Shown here: positions 43,694 through 52,264 of the stretch, one piece after another
Layout: every line of letters begins with the position of its first letter
Position numbering within the stretch: position 1 is the stretch's first letter
Origin: Roseiarcus sp036488815
GTDB lineage: Bacteria; Pseudomonadota; Alphaproteobacteria; Rhizobiales; Beijerinckiaceae
Reading direction: 5' to 3'
Assembly (NCBI GenBank): GCA_036488815.1
Contig: DASXGX010000044.1
Coordinates: 1 to 64,000, forward strand
DNA: 64,000 bases
Position numbers and translations under genes: made by a program
Notes under the pieces: model-generated
Databases searched by the model: none
What the model was told of the DNA's origin: nothing
Seen by the model: the letters and a program-made list of their open reading frames with translations, nothing else

Positions 43694-45787
43694 GTGTCGA
43701 ACTCGCAAACGCTCGAGAATCAGACGCCCGATGCTGGGCGGGCGGGGGTGATCGCGGCCCCTCGCGGGGCGAGCGGCGCCACGAGCGCGCTGTCGCGCCT
43801 CACGGACTGGCTCGACGGCGATCCGTTCGCCTTTTCCAGGCGCCCGCTGGCGGCGCCCGAACGCGAGCGCATCCGCGCAGCGCAACTCGCCTCGACCCAG
43901 CGCGGCGCTCTCGCGCCCATGACCGCGGCCGTGTTCGGCGCCATGGTGCTGACGGTTGGGATGTGGAGCACGCCGGTCCGGACGCCGCTCATGTTCTGGG
44001 CGCTGGCGCTGGTGGCCAATCTCGGACTGTGGCGCATCCTTCCCGGCAAGGGCGGCGGCAACATCCGCGTGCTCCGTCGGGCCACCATCCGCACGATGCT
44101 GAACGCGGCGATCTGGGCGCTTGGCCTCGCCTTGGCGGCGGGAGTCGCCGACGGCGGCCAGCGCGCCTTGATCGCAACCCTGTCGATGTGCGTCATGAGC
44201 GACGGCGCCTTGCAGCTCGCTTTCTCGCCGCCGATGGCCTACGGCTTCATTGCGCCGCTCGCGCTCGGGTGCGTCGCCGTCGCCTATGAGACGCCCGACG
44301 CCGCGGCGCTGCCCATTCTCGCCGCGCAGCTCTTCAACGCCGGCTTCCTGCTGTTTCAGGCGCATTTCCAGGCGACGCAACTCGCCAGGCGCACGATCGC
44401 GCATTTCGCCGACGAGACCGCGGCCAGGCTCGACGGGCTCACCGGGCTCGGCAACCGGCTCGGCCTTACCGAACATCTGGCCCTCGCCTTCAAGCGTCTC
44501 GGCGAGGGGGGAGAGCGGTTCGCGCTCTTGTGCTTCGATCTCGACAGCTTCCAGCTCGTCAATGAGACCTTCGGCCATTCGGCTGGCGACGAGATGATCC
44601 GTCGCGCCGCGCAGGCGCTGCGGGCGGCAAGCGGCGAAGACGACTATGTCGCGCGGTTGGGTGGAGATGAGTTCGCTCTGGTTGCAGCGCATGTTAGCGG
44701 GCGCGATGCTGCTCGGTCGCTCGCGCAGAGCATCGCCGCCGAATTTCGCCGGCCTTACCCATTCACCTGGGGCGAAAGCGTGTGCGCCGTGACCATCGGC
44801 GTCGCCGTCGCGCTCGAGCACGGGCACGACGGCGACCATCTCGCCCGCAGCGCGGAAGCTGCGCTCTATCGCGCCAGGCATCGGGGCCCGGGATCGGTCG
44901 CTTTGGTCGACGACATGGAGGGCCGCGAGGCGACCGAGCGGCGCAAGACGGAGGCCGCGCTCCGTCAGGCGCTGCGAAATGGCGAGATGCGTCTCGACTT
45001 CCAACCGTTCGTCGATGTCGCGAGCGGCTCCGTGACCGGCTTTGAAGCGTTGTTGCGCTGGCGGCGGCCGGGCCATCCAGAGGCGCCGGCGAGCGCCTTC
45101 ATCCGCGCCGCCGAAACCTTCGGCTGCCTGGAGGAGATCGGCGTCTGGGCGTTGCGCGAGGCGACGAGGGTCGCCTCCCGGTGGCCGAAGCGGCTGCGGG
45201 TCGCCGTCAACGTGTCGCCGGTTCAGCTCAAATCGCCGTTGCTGGCGGCCGTGGTGAGGGACGTCGTCGAGGCAGGCTTCGACGCGCGCCGCTTGGAGCT
45301 CGAGATCTCGGAATTGGCGCCGATCGAGGATTTCGCGGCCGCGGCGGCGAGCCTCAACGCGCTTCGTCACTATGGCGTCTCGATCGCTCTGGCTGATTTC
45401 GGCGCGCATTTCTCCTCGATGAGCTGCGTCGCGAATCTGCCGCTCGACCGCATCAAGATCGAGCGCGCTTTCGTCGCGGACGCGCTCGCCAATCCGCGCG
45501 CGGCGGCGGTGATCCGTTCCGCCGCCAGGCTCGCCAAAGAGCTTGGACTGGCGCTCACCGGCGAAGGCGTGGAGACGGCCGCGCAGCTCGATCTCTTGCG
45601 TTCCGCCGGATGCGACGAGGCGCAAGGCTATTGGCTTGGCCGCCCGGCGCCTGCCGAGGAGCTGCCCGCTCTAATCAAATACTTCCCGGTCGCCAAACCC
45701 GAAGCGGGCGTTCGTTGCGAGGATTGCTCGATCCCTTGGTGCGTCGAGGCGGGCAAGTGCCGACGGCGGACGGCGATGGCGAGCTGA
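43694..45787 (+). CDS. Membrane GGDEF-EAL protein with impaired EAL site
   Basis: This c-di-GMP protein of about 697 residues has an N-terminal membrane region of about five or six helices (VFGAMVLTVGMW through FNAGFLLFQAHF). A GGDEF domain follows with intact RLGGDEFAL, then an EAL domain (GFEALLRWR). In the EAL part, ELEISE, NVSPVQL, GEGVET and QGYWLGRP are kept. The usual DDFG is ADFG, losing a metal-binding Asp, loop TGYSS is AHFSS, and KID is KIE. It is thus probably a cyclase, or has a binding-only EAL. The C-terminus ends in a cysteine-rich tail (RCEDCSIPWCVEAGKC). The start is uncertain: GTG 43694 is used; GTG 43748 is also plausible. Confidence 0.85.
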   Translation: MSNSQTLENQTPDAGRAGVIAAPRGASGATSALSRLTDWLDGDPFAFSRRPLAAPERERIRAAQLASTQRGALAPMTAAVFGAMVLTVGMWSTPVRTPLMFWALALVANLGLWRILPGKGGGNIRVLRRATIRTMLNAAIWALGLALAAGVADGGQRALIATLSMCVMSDGALQLAFSPPMAYGFIAPLALGCVAVAYETPDAAALPILAAQLFNAGFLLFQAHFQATQLARRTIAHFADETAARLDGLTGLGNRLGLTEHLALAFKRLGEGGERFALLCFDLDSFQLVNETFGHSAGDEMIRRAAQALRAASGEDDYVARLGGDEFALVAAHVSGRDAARSLAQSIAAEFRRPYPFTWGESVCAVTIGVAVALEHGHDGDHLARSAEAALYRARHRGPGSVALVDDMEGREATERRKTEAALRQALRNGEMRLDFQPFVDVASGSVTGFEALLRWRRPGHPEAPASAFIRAAETFGCLEEIGVWALREATRVASRWPKRLRVAVNVSPVQLKSPLLAAVVRDVVEAGFDARRLELEISELAPIEDFAAAAASLNALRHYGVSIALADFGAHFSSMSCVANLPLDRIKIERAFVADALANPRAAAVIRSAARLAKELGLALTGEGVETAAQLDLLRSAGCDEAQGYWLGRPAPAEELPALIKYFPVAKPEAGVRCEDCSIPWCVEAGKCRRRTAMAS

Positions 45788-45800
45788 GGCGCCGGCGCGC

Positions 45801-46871
45801 TCAACCCACCGGCGGGCACTTGCCCGGGGAAGCGCCGCCGCGCGCGGCGGAGGGCAGGGGGATGTCCAGCGTCTTGATCTCCCCGAAGCTGCGCGGCCGC
45901 CAGCCGTCGACGAGGCGCTTCGCCGCGCCGATCTCATCCGTCGTCATATTGGGCTCGATCGCGGCGCGGACCTGGGAGTTGTCGTGAAAGGGGCTGCGCG
46001 CCGCAAGCCGGAACCAAACGTCCGCCTGGGCGAGATCGACGCCGAGCCGGGCGCCATGGTCGTCAGCGTCGCCCGAAGCGAACATCATGCTGAGTTTTTC
46101 CTGCGCCTGCGGGTCGCCGAGCAAAGCGGCGCGCATCAGCCAGCAGAAGCTGAGGTTCAGGTCGCGTTCGCTAGAAGAGTTCCAGGAGTTCAACGCGAAG
46201 TAGCCAATCGTGACCATCGCCTCGACGTCGCCATGGCGGGCCGAGGATTCATACCACTTGAGGCTTTCGCCGCGGTCCCGCGGGACGCCGGGAGCGCCTG
46301 CCGCGTAGAGGCTGGCGAGGTCCGCCTCCGCGCCGCTCGAACCTAAGCTCGCGGCGCGTTGCAGCATGGCGAGGCCGCCAGCCGCATCCTTTTGGGTTCC
46401 GCGGCCGCGCATAATCATGGGGCCAAGCGCGCGCATCGCCTCGCGGTCGCCGGCCGCGGCGCGCCGTTGCAGAGCCGTCGCGATCTTCGTCTCGTCGACC
46501 TCGACCGAAGCGCCGTTGCGGAGCCGCTCGGCGATGTCGCGCGCGGCGTCCGGCTCGCCGTGTTCGGCGGCGCGCGCGACCCAGGCGAGGCCAGCTTCCC
46601 GGTTCTCCGGCAGCCCGTCGCCAGTCAACAAGGTGAGGCCGAGAAGATATTCCGCGGCAGCGTCGCCGGCGATTGCGCGCTTCATCGTGTCGAGCGCCTC
46701 CCGGGACACCGGGCAGAACGGGGGAACAATGCAGAGCGTCGACAGAAGCTTGTAGGTCTTCTCGATATTGGCCGAGGCGTCGTCCTGGGCCGCAGATCCG
46801 GCGATTTTCGCCGACGCCGCAAGCCCGACGATCACGCTGAGCACGATTCCCGCAATCTTGCGCAACCGCAT
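45801..46871 (-). CDS. Sel1/TPR-repeat protein, exported or membrane-anchored
   Basis: This 356-residue protein starts MRLRKIAGIVLSVIVGLAAS, a signal or anchor segment, after GGAGG. It has several Sel1-like repeats of about 36 residues (AAEYLLGLTLLTGDGLPENR, EAMRALGPMIMRGRGTQKDA, GAEADLASLYAAGAPGVPRD, VEAMVTIGYFALNSWNSSSE, PQAQEKLSMMFASGD). Such repeats bind partner proteins in the envelope. It is convergent with the GGDEF-EAL gene, ending 13 bases away. The partner is unknown. Confidence 0.85.
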   Translation of the reverse strand: MRLRKIAGIVLSVIVGLAASAKIAGSAAQDDASANIEKTYKLLSTLCIVPPFCPVSREALDTMKRAIAGDAAAEYLLGLTLLTGDGLPENREAGLAWVARAAEHGEPDAARDIAERLRNGASVEVDETKIATALQRRAAAGDREAMRALGPMIMRGRGTQKDAAGGLAMLQRAASLGSSGAEADLASLYAAGAPGVPRDRGESLKWYESSARHGDVEAMVTIGYFALNSWNSSSERDLNLSFCWLMRAALLGDPQAQEKLSMMFASGDADDHGARLGVDLAQADVWFRLAARSPFHDNSQVRAAIEPNMTTDEIGAAKRLVDGWRPRSFGEIKTLDIPLPSAARGGASPGKCPPVG

Positions 46872-47015
46872 GGAAGGCCTCCGCTCGGCGCCTCGCACAC
46901 AGCCTGTACCACGCTACAGAATTGGACAAGCATCAGGGGAGCGCGGCTTTCCTCCATCCACAGGACTGCGTCGCGGCCCCTACGCCTGGCCGCCAAGATT
47001 TGCCATAAGGGCGTC

Positions 47016-47453
47016 ATGACGCTTCACCTGATCAAACTCTGCGTCGGCGCCGACTCGATCGCCGATCTGGAGGAGTGGATTGCGCTGCGCGTGGCCGAGC
47101 GCCGGGCGCGCGGCGAGCCGGCGCGGCACCCGCACATAACCCGTATGGTCCCCAAGCGCGGCGAAGACCTTCTCGACGGTGGTTCGCTCTATTGGGTCAT
47201 CAAGGGCCAGATCGCTGCGCGCCAGCGCCTGTCCGACGTCGAGCCCTTCGTGGACGCGGACGGCGTCGGCCGCTGCCGGCTTTGGCTCGATCCGCTCGTC
47301 GTCCCGGTCCGCCCGCGCCCGTTTCGCGCCTTTCAGGGTTGGCGCTATCTCGCCGCCAAGGACGCGCCGTCCGATCTCGACGAGGCCGGCGTCGGCGCCG
47401 CAGCGATGCCCGAGGAGCTTCGTCGGGCGCTAGGCGAGCTCGGCCTTCTCTGA
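47016..47453 (+). CDS. DUF1489 family protein
   Basis: This 145-residue protein begins MTLHLIKLCVGADSIADLEE and contains HPHITRMVPKRGEDLLDGGS LYWVIKG and RPFRAFQGWRYL, the typical pattern of the alphaproteobacterial DUF1489 family. The function is unknown. The ATG follows AAGGG at 6 bases. It is probably transcribed with the VWA gene 68 bases downstream. Confidence 0.9.
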   Translation: MTLHLIKLCVGADSIADLEEWIALRVAERRARGEPARHPHITRMVPKRGEDLLDGGSLYWVIKGQIAARQRLSDVEPFVDADGVGRCRLWLDPLVVPVRPRPFRAFQGWRYLAAKDAPSDLDEAGVGAAAMPEELRRALGELGLL

Positions 47454-47521
47454 CCGGCCCTTGCAGCGGCGTCGCCGGGCGCCGATCTGAAGGGCTCGCG
47501 TTGTCACGAGTGGAGGAAACC

Positions 47522-48232
47522 ATGTCGCGCGAAAGCGGCAAATCGCCGCTGGCGACGAGTTCAAGCGAGGCCGTCGACGCCTTTCTCGAGGCGGCGCGGC
47601 GCGCGCCGGCGCCAGCCGCGACGGGCCGGGGACGGATGATCTTCGCGCTCGACGCGACGATGAGCCGCCAGCCGACCTGGGATCTCGCGCAAGGGCTCCA
47701 GGGCAAGATGTTTCAGGCGGCGGCCGGCCTCGGCGGCCTCGATGTCCAACTCGTCTATTTTCGCGGCTTTGGGGAATGCCGCGCGTCCCGCTTCGTCTCG
47801 GGCGGGGAGGGGCTCGCCGCCCTTATAAGCCGCATCTCGGTTCGCGGCGGTCCGACGCAACTCGGCAAGGTGCTGGCCCATACGCGCGACGAGGCGCGCC
47901 GAGCGAAGGTCGGCGCCCTGGTCTTCGTCGGCGACGCGATGGAGGAAGACCGCGATACGCTGCTCGGGCTGGCGGGAGAACTGGCGCTCGCGGGCGTCAA
48001 GGCCTTCATGTTTCAGGAAGGCGCCGATCCCGATGCGCGGCGCGTATTCCAGGAGATCGCGCGGCTCACCGACGGGGCGTACAGCGCCTTCGACGCGGGC
48101 GCGGCGTCGCGCCTCGAGGCGCTGCTGCGGGCCGCCGCCGCCTACGCCTCCGGGGGGCGGGCGGCTCTCGAAGCGCAGGCGATCGGCGACGGTCATGCCC
48201 GGGCGCTGCTGGCGCAGATGCGCCGTCCGTGA
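47522..48232 (+). CDS. VWA-fold protein of unknown function
   Basis: This 236-residue cytoplasmic protein is predicted to have a von Willebrand A fold. FALDATMSRQPTWD (about residues 41-54) stands in place of the metal-binding DxSxS motif, with Thr for the first Ser. Later come GGPTQLGKVLAH, GALVFVGDAMEEDRD and EIARLTDGAYSAFD. VWA proteins bind partners through a metal site. The ATG follows GGAGG. It precedes a DnaJ-domain gene by 73 bases on the same strand, a recurring order in related genomes. Confidence 0.83.
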   Translation: MSRESGKSPLATSSSEAVDAFLEAARRAPAPAATGRGRMIFALDATMSRQPTWDLAQGLQGKMFQAAAGLGGLDVQLVYFRGFGECRASRFVSGGEGLAALISRISVRGGPTQLGKVLAHTRDEARRAKVGALVFVGDAMEEDRDTLLGLAGELALAGVKAFMFQEGADPDARRVFQEIARLTDGAYSAFDAGAASRLEALLRAAAAYASGGRAALEAQAIGDGHARALLAQMRRP

Positions 48233-48305
48233 AATGAGCGTAGTTTGACGCCATGACCCTGCGTCTATTCCGCCGCCGCGCGGTCCCCATTCGAGAAGCC
48301 CAATC

Positions 48306-49022
48306 ATGCCGACCCTCATAGCCGGACTCATCGCGCTCTATCTTCTGCTGGCGGCGATCAAGATGTTCGGCCGCATGACCCCCGCGGCGGCCGCCAAGAT
48401 CGTGCGTCGCGGCGGCGGCGCGCTGAACATTTTGGGTTATCTACTCATCGCAATGGGCGGCCGCTACAGGCTCGCCGCCCTTCTCGGCAGCCTCGCATTC
48501 GGCGCGGCGCGCCGCGGCGGCGCGGGGCCGTTCGGATCGGCGTTTCGAGCCGCCGGTCCGGGGGCGAAAACGCGTGTGTCGAGCGCGCGCTCCGCGACGA
48601 TCGAGACGCGGCTCGATCTCGAAACGGGCGTGATGACCGGCGTCGTTCTCGGCGGGCGCTTCCAGGGACGGCCGCTCGACATGCTGACGCGGACGGAGTG
48701 TCTGGAGCTTTATGCGGACTGCGGGCGGGACGATCCAGACGGCGCCCGGCTAGTCGAAGCGTATCTCGACCGCCGGTTTGCCCGTTGGCGTGACGCAGAC
48801 GAGGGTCAGGGCGAGGCGAGGGGGCGGGCTCGCAGCGGCGGCGCGATGACGCGCAACGAAGCGTATGAAATCCTGGGCCTGGCGGAAGGCGCGAGCGGCG
48901 AGGAAATCATTCGGGCGCACCGAACGCTGATGAAGAAGCTTCATCCAGACCATGGCGGATCGACCGCTCTCGCCGCGCGGGTCAATCAGGCCAAGGATGT
49001 TTTGCTCGACCGACATGGCTGA
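48306..49022 (+). CDS. Membrane-anchored DnaJ-domain protein (DjlA/TIM14-like)
   Basis: This 238-residue protein has an N-terminal membrane helix (MPTLIAGLIALYLLLAAIKM) and a middle region with a second weak hydrophobic segment. A C-terminal J domain (about residues 181-238, NEAYEILGLAEGASGEEIIR, KKLHPDHGGS) carries the essential HPD. It could recruit DnaK to the membrane. It ends 2 bases from the convergent D,D-carboxypeptidase gene. Confidence 0.9.
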   Translation: MPTLIAGLIALYLLLAAIKMFGRMTPAAAAKIVRRGGGALNILGYLLIAMGGRYRLAALLGSLAFGAARRGGAGPFGSAFRAAGPGAKTRVSSARSATIETRLDLETGVMTGVVLGGRFQGRPLDMLTRTECLELYADCGRDDPDGARLVEAYLDRRFARWRDADEGQGEARGRARSGGAMTRNEAYEILGLAEGASGEEIIRAHRTLMKKLHPDHGGSTALAARVNQAKDVLLDRHG

Positions 49023-49024
49023 CG

Positions 49025-50824
49025 TCAATCGCGAGTGGCGAAGCAGGCGAAGCCGCTGCGCTTGAGCGACCGGCAGGCGTATTCCGCGGTCGCGGAATCC
49101 AGGCCGGCGAAGCGGGCGCGATAGAAGACGTCGTCGCCGCGCTTGACCTTCTCGGTGAGCGGCTTGGCCGTGGCGAGCGCCGTCCGCTCCTTTTCGCGCG
49201 CCCGGGTCAGGAGATCGTTCGCTTTGCCAGCGTCGTCCGTCGCGCCGATCTGGATGATCCAACCCTCATGGGCGCCCGCGCGGGGGGCGTCTTCGCCGCT
49301 CGCTTCGTCGTTGCGCGCGATCTGCGTCACATCCTTGGCGCGGGCCGCCGGCGGCGCTGCGGCCTCGAGCTTGGCCGCCGGTTGCGGCCTTTCCGCGACA
49401 GGCGCGGGTCCCTTGACCCAACCGAGGGCCTCGGGGGTGGCGGCGGCGGTGCGAACCGGCAGCGCGGCGGCCGCGGTCTTGCCCGCCGGCTGCGGCCTTT
49501 CCGCGACAGGGGCCGGATCCGGCCCCTTGACCCAGCCGAGCGCCTCGGGGGTTGCGGCGGCGATGCGGACCGGAGCCGGAGCCGGGGAGGCCGCCACGCG
49601 CGGCGCAGGTTGAGCGGGCGCGACCGCGGCGACCGGCTGGACGGGCTCGACAGCTCGACGCGGCGCGAAGGCGAGGCGCTGGGCGATCTTCGCCGGCGGC
49701 AGCACGGCGGCGACGCGCGGCGCGCCATCCTCCTCGTCGTCGTCCGCGTCGCCCTCCTCGATGGGCGCGAGGGCGGGCCTTGCGGGCGGCGGGAAATGAG
49801 CCTCGGCGACGATCGGCGGAGCAGGTCGCGGAGCAGGCGCGAGGACGGGCGGCTGCGGAACGTGAGCGGGTTCGGGCGCTTGCGCCTCCGCGATCATCGT
49901 CGCCGTGTGGCTCGTCGAGGCCTGCGCGATGTGGTCGCCGATCAGCGTTTCCATCAGCGCGTCTCGCGCGCCGGCCGTATGGCCGCCCATCACGACCGCG
50001 ATCAGCGATCGTCCATCGCGATGCACCGACGTCAGCAGGTTGAACCCGGAGGCCCGCGTGTAGCCTGTCTTGATGCCGTCCACGCCTTCCACCTTGCCCA
50101 GAAGGTGGTCGTGGTTGCCGATGACCTCGCCGTCGTAAACGAATTCGTGCGTCGAGAAATATTTGAAGTAGCGCGGGAAGCGTTCTTCCATTGCGCGCCC
50201 GAGGGTCGCCAGGTCGTGCGCGGTGGTGAGCTGCTGGTCGTTTGGCAAGCCCGAGGCGTTGACGTACTGCGTGCGCGACATGCCGAGCTCATGCGCCTTG
50301 CGCGTCATCATTTCGGCGAACCGGCTCTCGTCGCCGCCGACCGCTTCGGCGACTGCGACGGCGATGTCGTTCGCCGAGCGCGTGACGATCGCCTTGATGG
50401 CGTCCTCGACGCTGATCGTGTCGCCGGGCGGCAGGCCGAGCTTCGAGGGTTCCTGCGCGGCTGCATGTTGCGAAATCGGAATCTGTGACTGCAGCGTCAG
50501 CGCGCCCTTGTCGAGCTGCTCGAACAGGAGGTAGAGAGTCATCACCTTGGTGATCGAGGCTGGATGACGCTGCTCGTTCTCATTCACCGAATAGAGGGTG
50601 CGGCCGCTGTTGGCGTCGACGACGATCGCCGCAAAGGGAGGCTCGTAACCGCCCTGCCGGCGCGCATAGACATGGCGCGTGTAATGGGCGTGTCGATGAT
50701 CGTGACGCCAGCCCCGCGCCTCGGCCGACGATGCGCTGACCGCGACCGCGGACAGAGCGACGCAAACGCCGACGGCGATGTGGGCGATACGCAAAAACCG
50801 AGACTCCAAACCACACAACGCCAT
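49025..50824 (-). CDS. D-alanyl-D-alanine carboxypeptidase with C-terminal SPOR domain
   Basis: This 599-residue periplasmic enzyme trims peptidoglycan pentapeptides. After a signal peptide (VGVCVALSAVAVSASSAEA) come the penicillin-binding motifs SITK (active Ser), SAN and KTG (IKTGYTRASGFN). A Pro/Ala-rich linker of about 200 residues includes two near-copies of a unit beginning AAATPEALGWVKGP. A C-terminal SPOR domain follows (GWIIQIGATDDAGKANDLLT, VFYRARFAGLDSATAEYACR), which binds stripped glycan at division sites. It belongs to the DacF/DacC family. Confidence 0.9.
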   Translation of the reverse strand: MALCGLESRFLRIAHIAVGVCVALSAVAVSASSAEARGWRHDHRHAHYTRHVYARRQGGYEPPFAAIVVDANSGRTLYSVNENEQRHPASITKVMTLYLLFEQLDKGALTLQSQIPISQHAAAQEPSKLGLPPGDTISVEDAIKAIVTRSANDIAVAVAEAVGGDESRFAEMMTRKAHELGMSRTQYVNASGLPNDQQLTTAHDLATLGRAMEERFPRYFKYFSTHEFVYDGEVIGNHDHLLGKVEGVDGIKTGYTRASGFNLLTSVHRDGRSLIAVVMGGHTAGARDALMETLIGDHIAQASTSHTATMIAEAQAPEPAHVPQPPVLAPAPRPAPPIVAEAHFPPPARPALAPIEEGDADDDEEDGAPRVAAVLPPAKIAQRLAFAPRRAVEPVQPVAAVAPAQPAPRVAASPAPAPVRIAAATPEALGWVKGPDPAPVAERPQPAGKTAAAALPVRTAAATPEALGWVKGPAPVAERPQPAAKLEAAAPPAARAKDVTQIARNDEASGEDAPRAGAHEGWIIQIGATDDAGKANDLLTRAREKERTALATAKPLTEKVKRGDDVFYRARFAGLDSATAEYACRSLKRSGFACFATRD

Positions 50825-51099
50825 GAACGCGCCCTGTACATTCGATCTGGCGCCCGCGCCGGTTCACGACCGTGGCGCGACGCACACAGTCATGAAGGCT
50901 ATGGGAACGCGGTTACGGCTGAGTTAACGCGTGGCGGCAAATCGCAGGCTTCGAACGGGAACCGACTGGAACCGTTCAAGAATCCAACTGCGGGGACGGG
51001 ACGGAAAATCGGGTGGTTTAATTAAATCCTCGTGACGAAAGACGGTTAATCCATTCCGCGGCCGTCAATTCCGATCGCGCCCGGCGCCTGTGTCCGCTT

Positions 51100-51116
51100 T
51101 TGTTGCGCTGCAACAA
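51100..51116. promoter_or_regulatory. PhaR-like palindromic operator upstream of phasin
   Basis: TTGTTGC-GCT-GCAACAA is a perfect 7-bp inverted repeat with a 3-base spacer ending 6 bases before the -35 box. Known PhaR repressor sites at phasin genes are TGC/GCA palindromes of this kind. A second, smaller one (TGTGC/GCACA) lies between the -35 and -10. Repression of phasin until polyhydroxybutyrate granules titrate PhaR is the likely meaning. Confidence 0.5.
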
Positions 51117-51122
51117 TTTTAC

Positions 51123-51150
51123 TTGACATTCGTTGTGCGGCGCACATATT
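51123..51150 (+). promoter_or_regulatory. Sigma-70-type promoter of the phasin gene
   Basis: A perfect TTGACA at 51123-51128 is followed 16 bases later by CATATT (51145-51150), sharing four of six bases with TATAAT. Transcription would start near 51157, about 70 bases before the phasin ATG. Confidence 0.6.
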
Positions 51151-51227
51151 AGGCGGACCTGACGCCGACGCTTCGCGGCGTCGCTATTTTCGAGTCAAGT
51201 CAACGAAGCCAACCGAGGATCCGCCAT

Positions 51228-51566
51228 ATGACGACCCCGTCCTTTGAAGACTTCCAGAAATTCAGCAAGCAGCAGCTCGAGGCCGTGAGCGCGGCGACGG
51301 CCACCGTCGCCAAGGGCCTCCAGGAAATTGCCGCGGAGTCCTCGGAGTACTCCAAGAAGTCCTTCGCCCAAAGCTCGGCCGTGGTCGAGAAGCTGCTCGG
51401 CGCCAAGTCGGTCGAGAGCGCGATTCAGATCCAGACCGAATACGCCAAGTCGGCGTATGAGGGCTTTGTCGCGCAGGCGAGCAAGATCAACGAGATTTAC
51501 GTGAAGCTCGCATCCGAGGCGTTCAAGCCGGTCGAGTCCGCGTTCGCCGTGGCGCAAGGCAAATAA
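51228..51566 (+). CDS. Phasin (polyhydroxyalkanoate granule-associated protein)
   Basis: This 112-residue, wholly helical protein begins MTTPSFEDFQKFSKQQLEAV and continues with ALIQ-type amphipathic repeats (SVESAIQIQTEYAKSAYEGF, ASKINEIYVKLASEAFKPVE). It matches the Phasin_2 family, which coats polyhydroxybutyrate granules. Its own promoter, a PhaR-like site and a downstream terminator make it a single-gene unit. GAGGA precedes the ATG. Confidence 0.92.
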   Translation: MTTPSFEDFQKFSKQQLEAVSAATATVAKGLQEIAAESSEYSKKSFAQSSAVVEKLLGAKSVESAIQIQTEYAKSAYEGFVAQASKINEIYVKLASEAFKPVESAFAVAQGK

Positions 51567-51620
51567 CTTCGTTCGAGCGCTCTTAGCGAGCGTTCACGTT
51601 CGCACATTTCACGCTTCCTG

Positions 51621-51650
51621 GGGTCGGCTCGCAGCCGGCCCTTTTTTGTT
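51621..51650 (+). terminator. Rho-independent terminator of the phasin gene
   Basis: GGGTCGGCT-CGC-AGCCGGCCC forms a strong hairpin (with one mismatch) followed directly by TTTTTT. It lies 55 bases after the phasin stop codon. Confidence 0.85.
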
Positions 51651-51807
51651 TGCGCCTCTTGCGCGCCGTCGACAAATTGTTGATCCTGTCGACGTCGCGT
51701 CGGCCCTCTGGCGCCAAGCGTTCGCGGCGCCTAGATGAGGCTTGGGGGAGTGCGGCGACCCTGGGCGCGACGGCGCGGGGCCGCCCGTATTCTTGTAGAG
51801 GTCGACC

Positions 51808-52254
51808 GTGATCGCCGAATCGCATCCGTTGGTCAGTCGTTTCCGGGCTGGAATGGCGCGGCTGGCGCGCTTCTTTTTTGCGCCGCGCGCCGCGTCCGAT
51901 CCGTCGGCCACTATCGTCGCCGCTTCGCGCGAGCCGCGTCGCGGCGGCGAAGTTCCGGGCAGCGGGGCCGCGGTCATCACGCGGACTCGCACGCAGACCA
52001 AGCGCCCCAATATGTACCGCGTTCTGCTGCTCAACGACGACTACACGCCGATGGAGTTCGTGATCGCCATTTTGCAGGCCTTCTTCAACAAAAACCCTGA
52101 AGAAGCCACACAGATCATGTTGCATGTGCATAACAACGGCGTCGGCGAATGCGGCGTCTACACCTATGAGATCGCGGAGACCAAGGTCGCTCAGGTGATG
52201 GACCACGCGCGCAAGAACCAGCACCCGTTGCAATGCATAATGGAAAAAAAGTGA
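51808..52254 (+). CDS. clpS: ATP-dependent Clp protease adaptor ClpS
   Basis: This 148-residue adaptor delivers proteins with N-terminal Leu, Phe, Tyr or Trp to ClpA. The folded core is near the C-terminus (MYRVLLLNDDYTPMEFVIAI, ATQIMLHVHNNGVGECGVYT, YEIAETKVAQVMDHARKNQH), with the conserved NDD and His residues that bind the N-degron. It has a longer, Arg-rich N-terminal extension than average (about 65 residues). GTG 51808 follows GAGG; ATG 51853 would shorten the extension. clpA starts 10 bases downstream. Confidence 0.94.
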   Translation: MIAESHPLVSRFRAGMARLARFFFAPRAASDPSATIVAASREPRRGGEVPGSGAAVITRTRTQTKRPNMYRVLLLNDDYTPMEFVIAILQAFFNKNPEEATQIMLHVHNNGVGECGVYTYEIAETKVAQVMDHARKNQHPLQCIMEKK

Positions 52255-52264
52255 AAGGTTCGTG

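Larger units (their letters stand above)
50825..51227. other. Regulatory intergenic region before the phasin gene
   Basis: This 403-base gap lies between divergent genes. Its right part holds the palindrome and promoter listed separately and the phasin leader with GAGGA before the ATG. Its left part shows no recognised element beyond the untranslated region of the carboxypeptidase gene. Confidence 0.6.

Noticed and set aside
43646..45625. 659-residue open frame on the minus strand
   Set aside because: It is antisense to the GGDEF-EAL gene, whose motifs are unmistakable.
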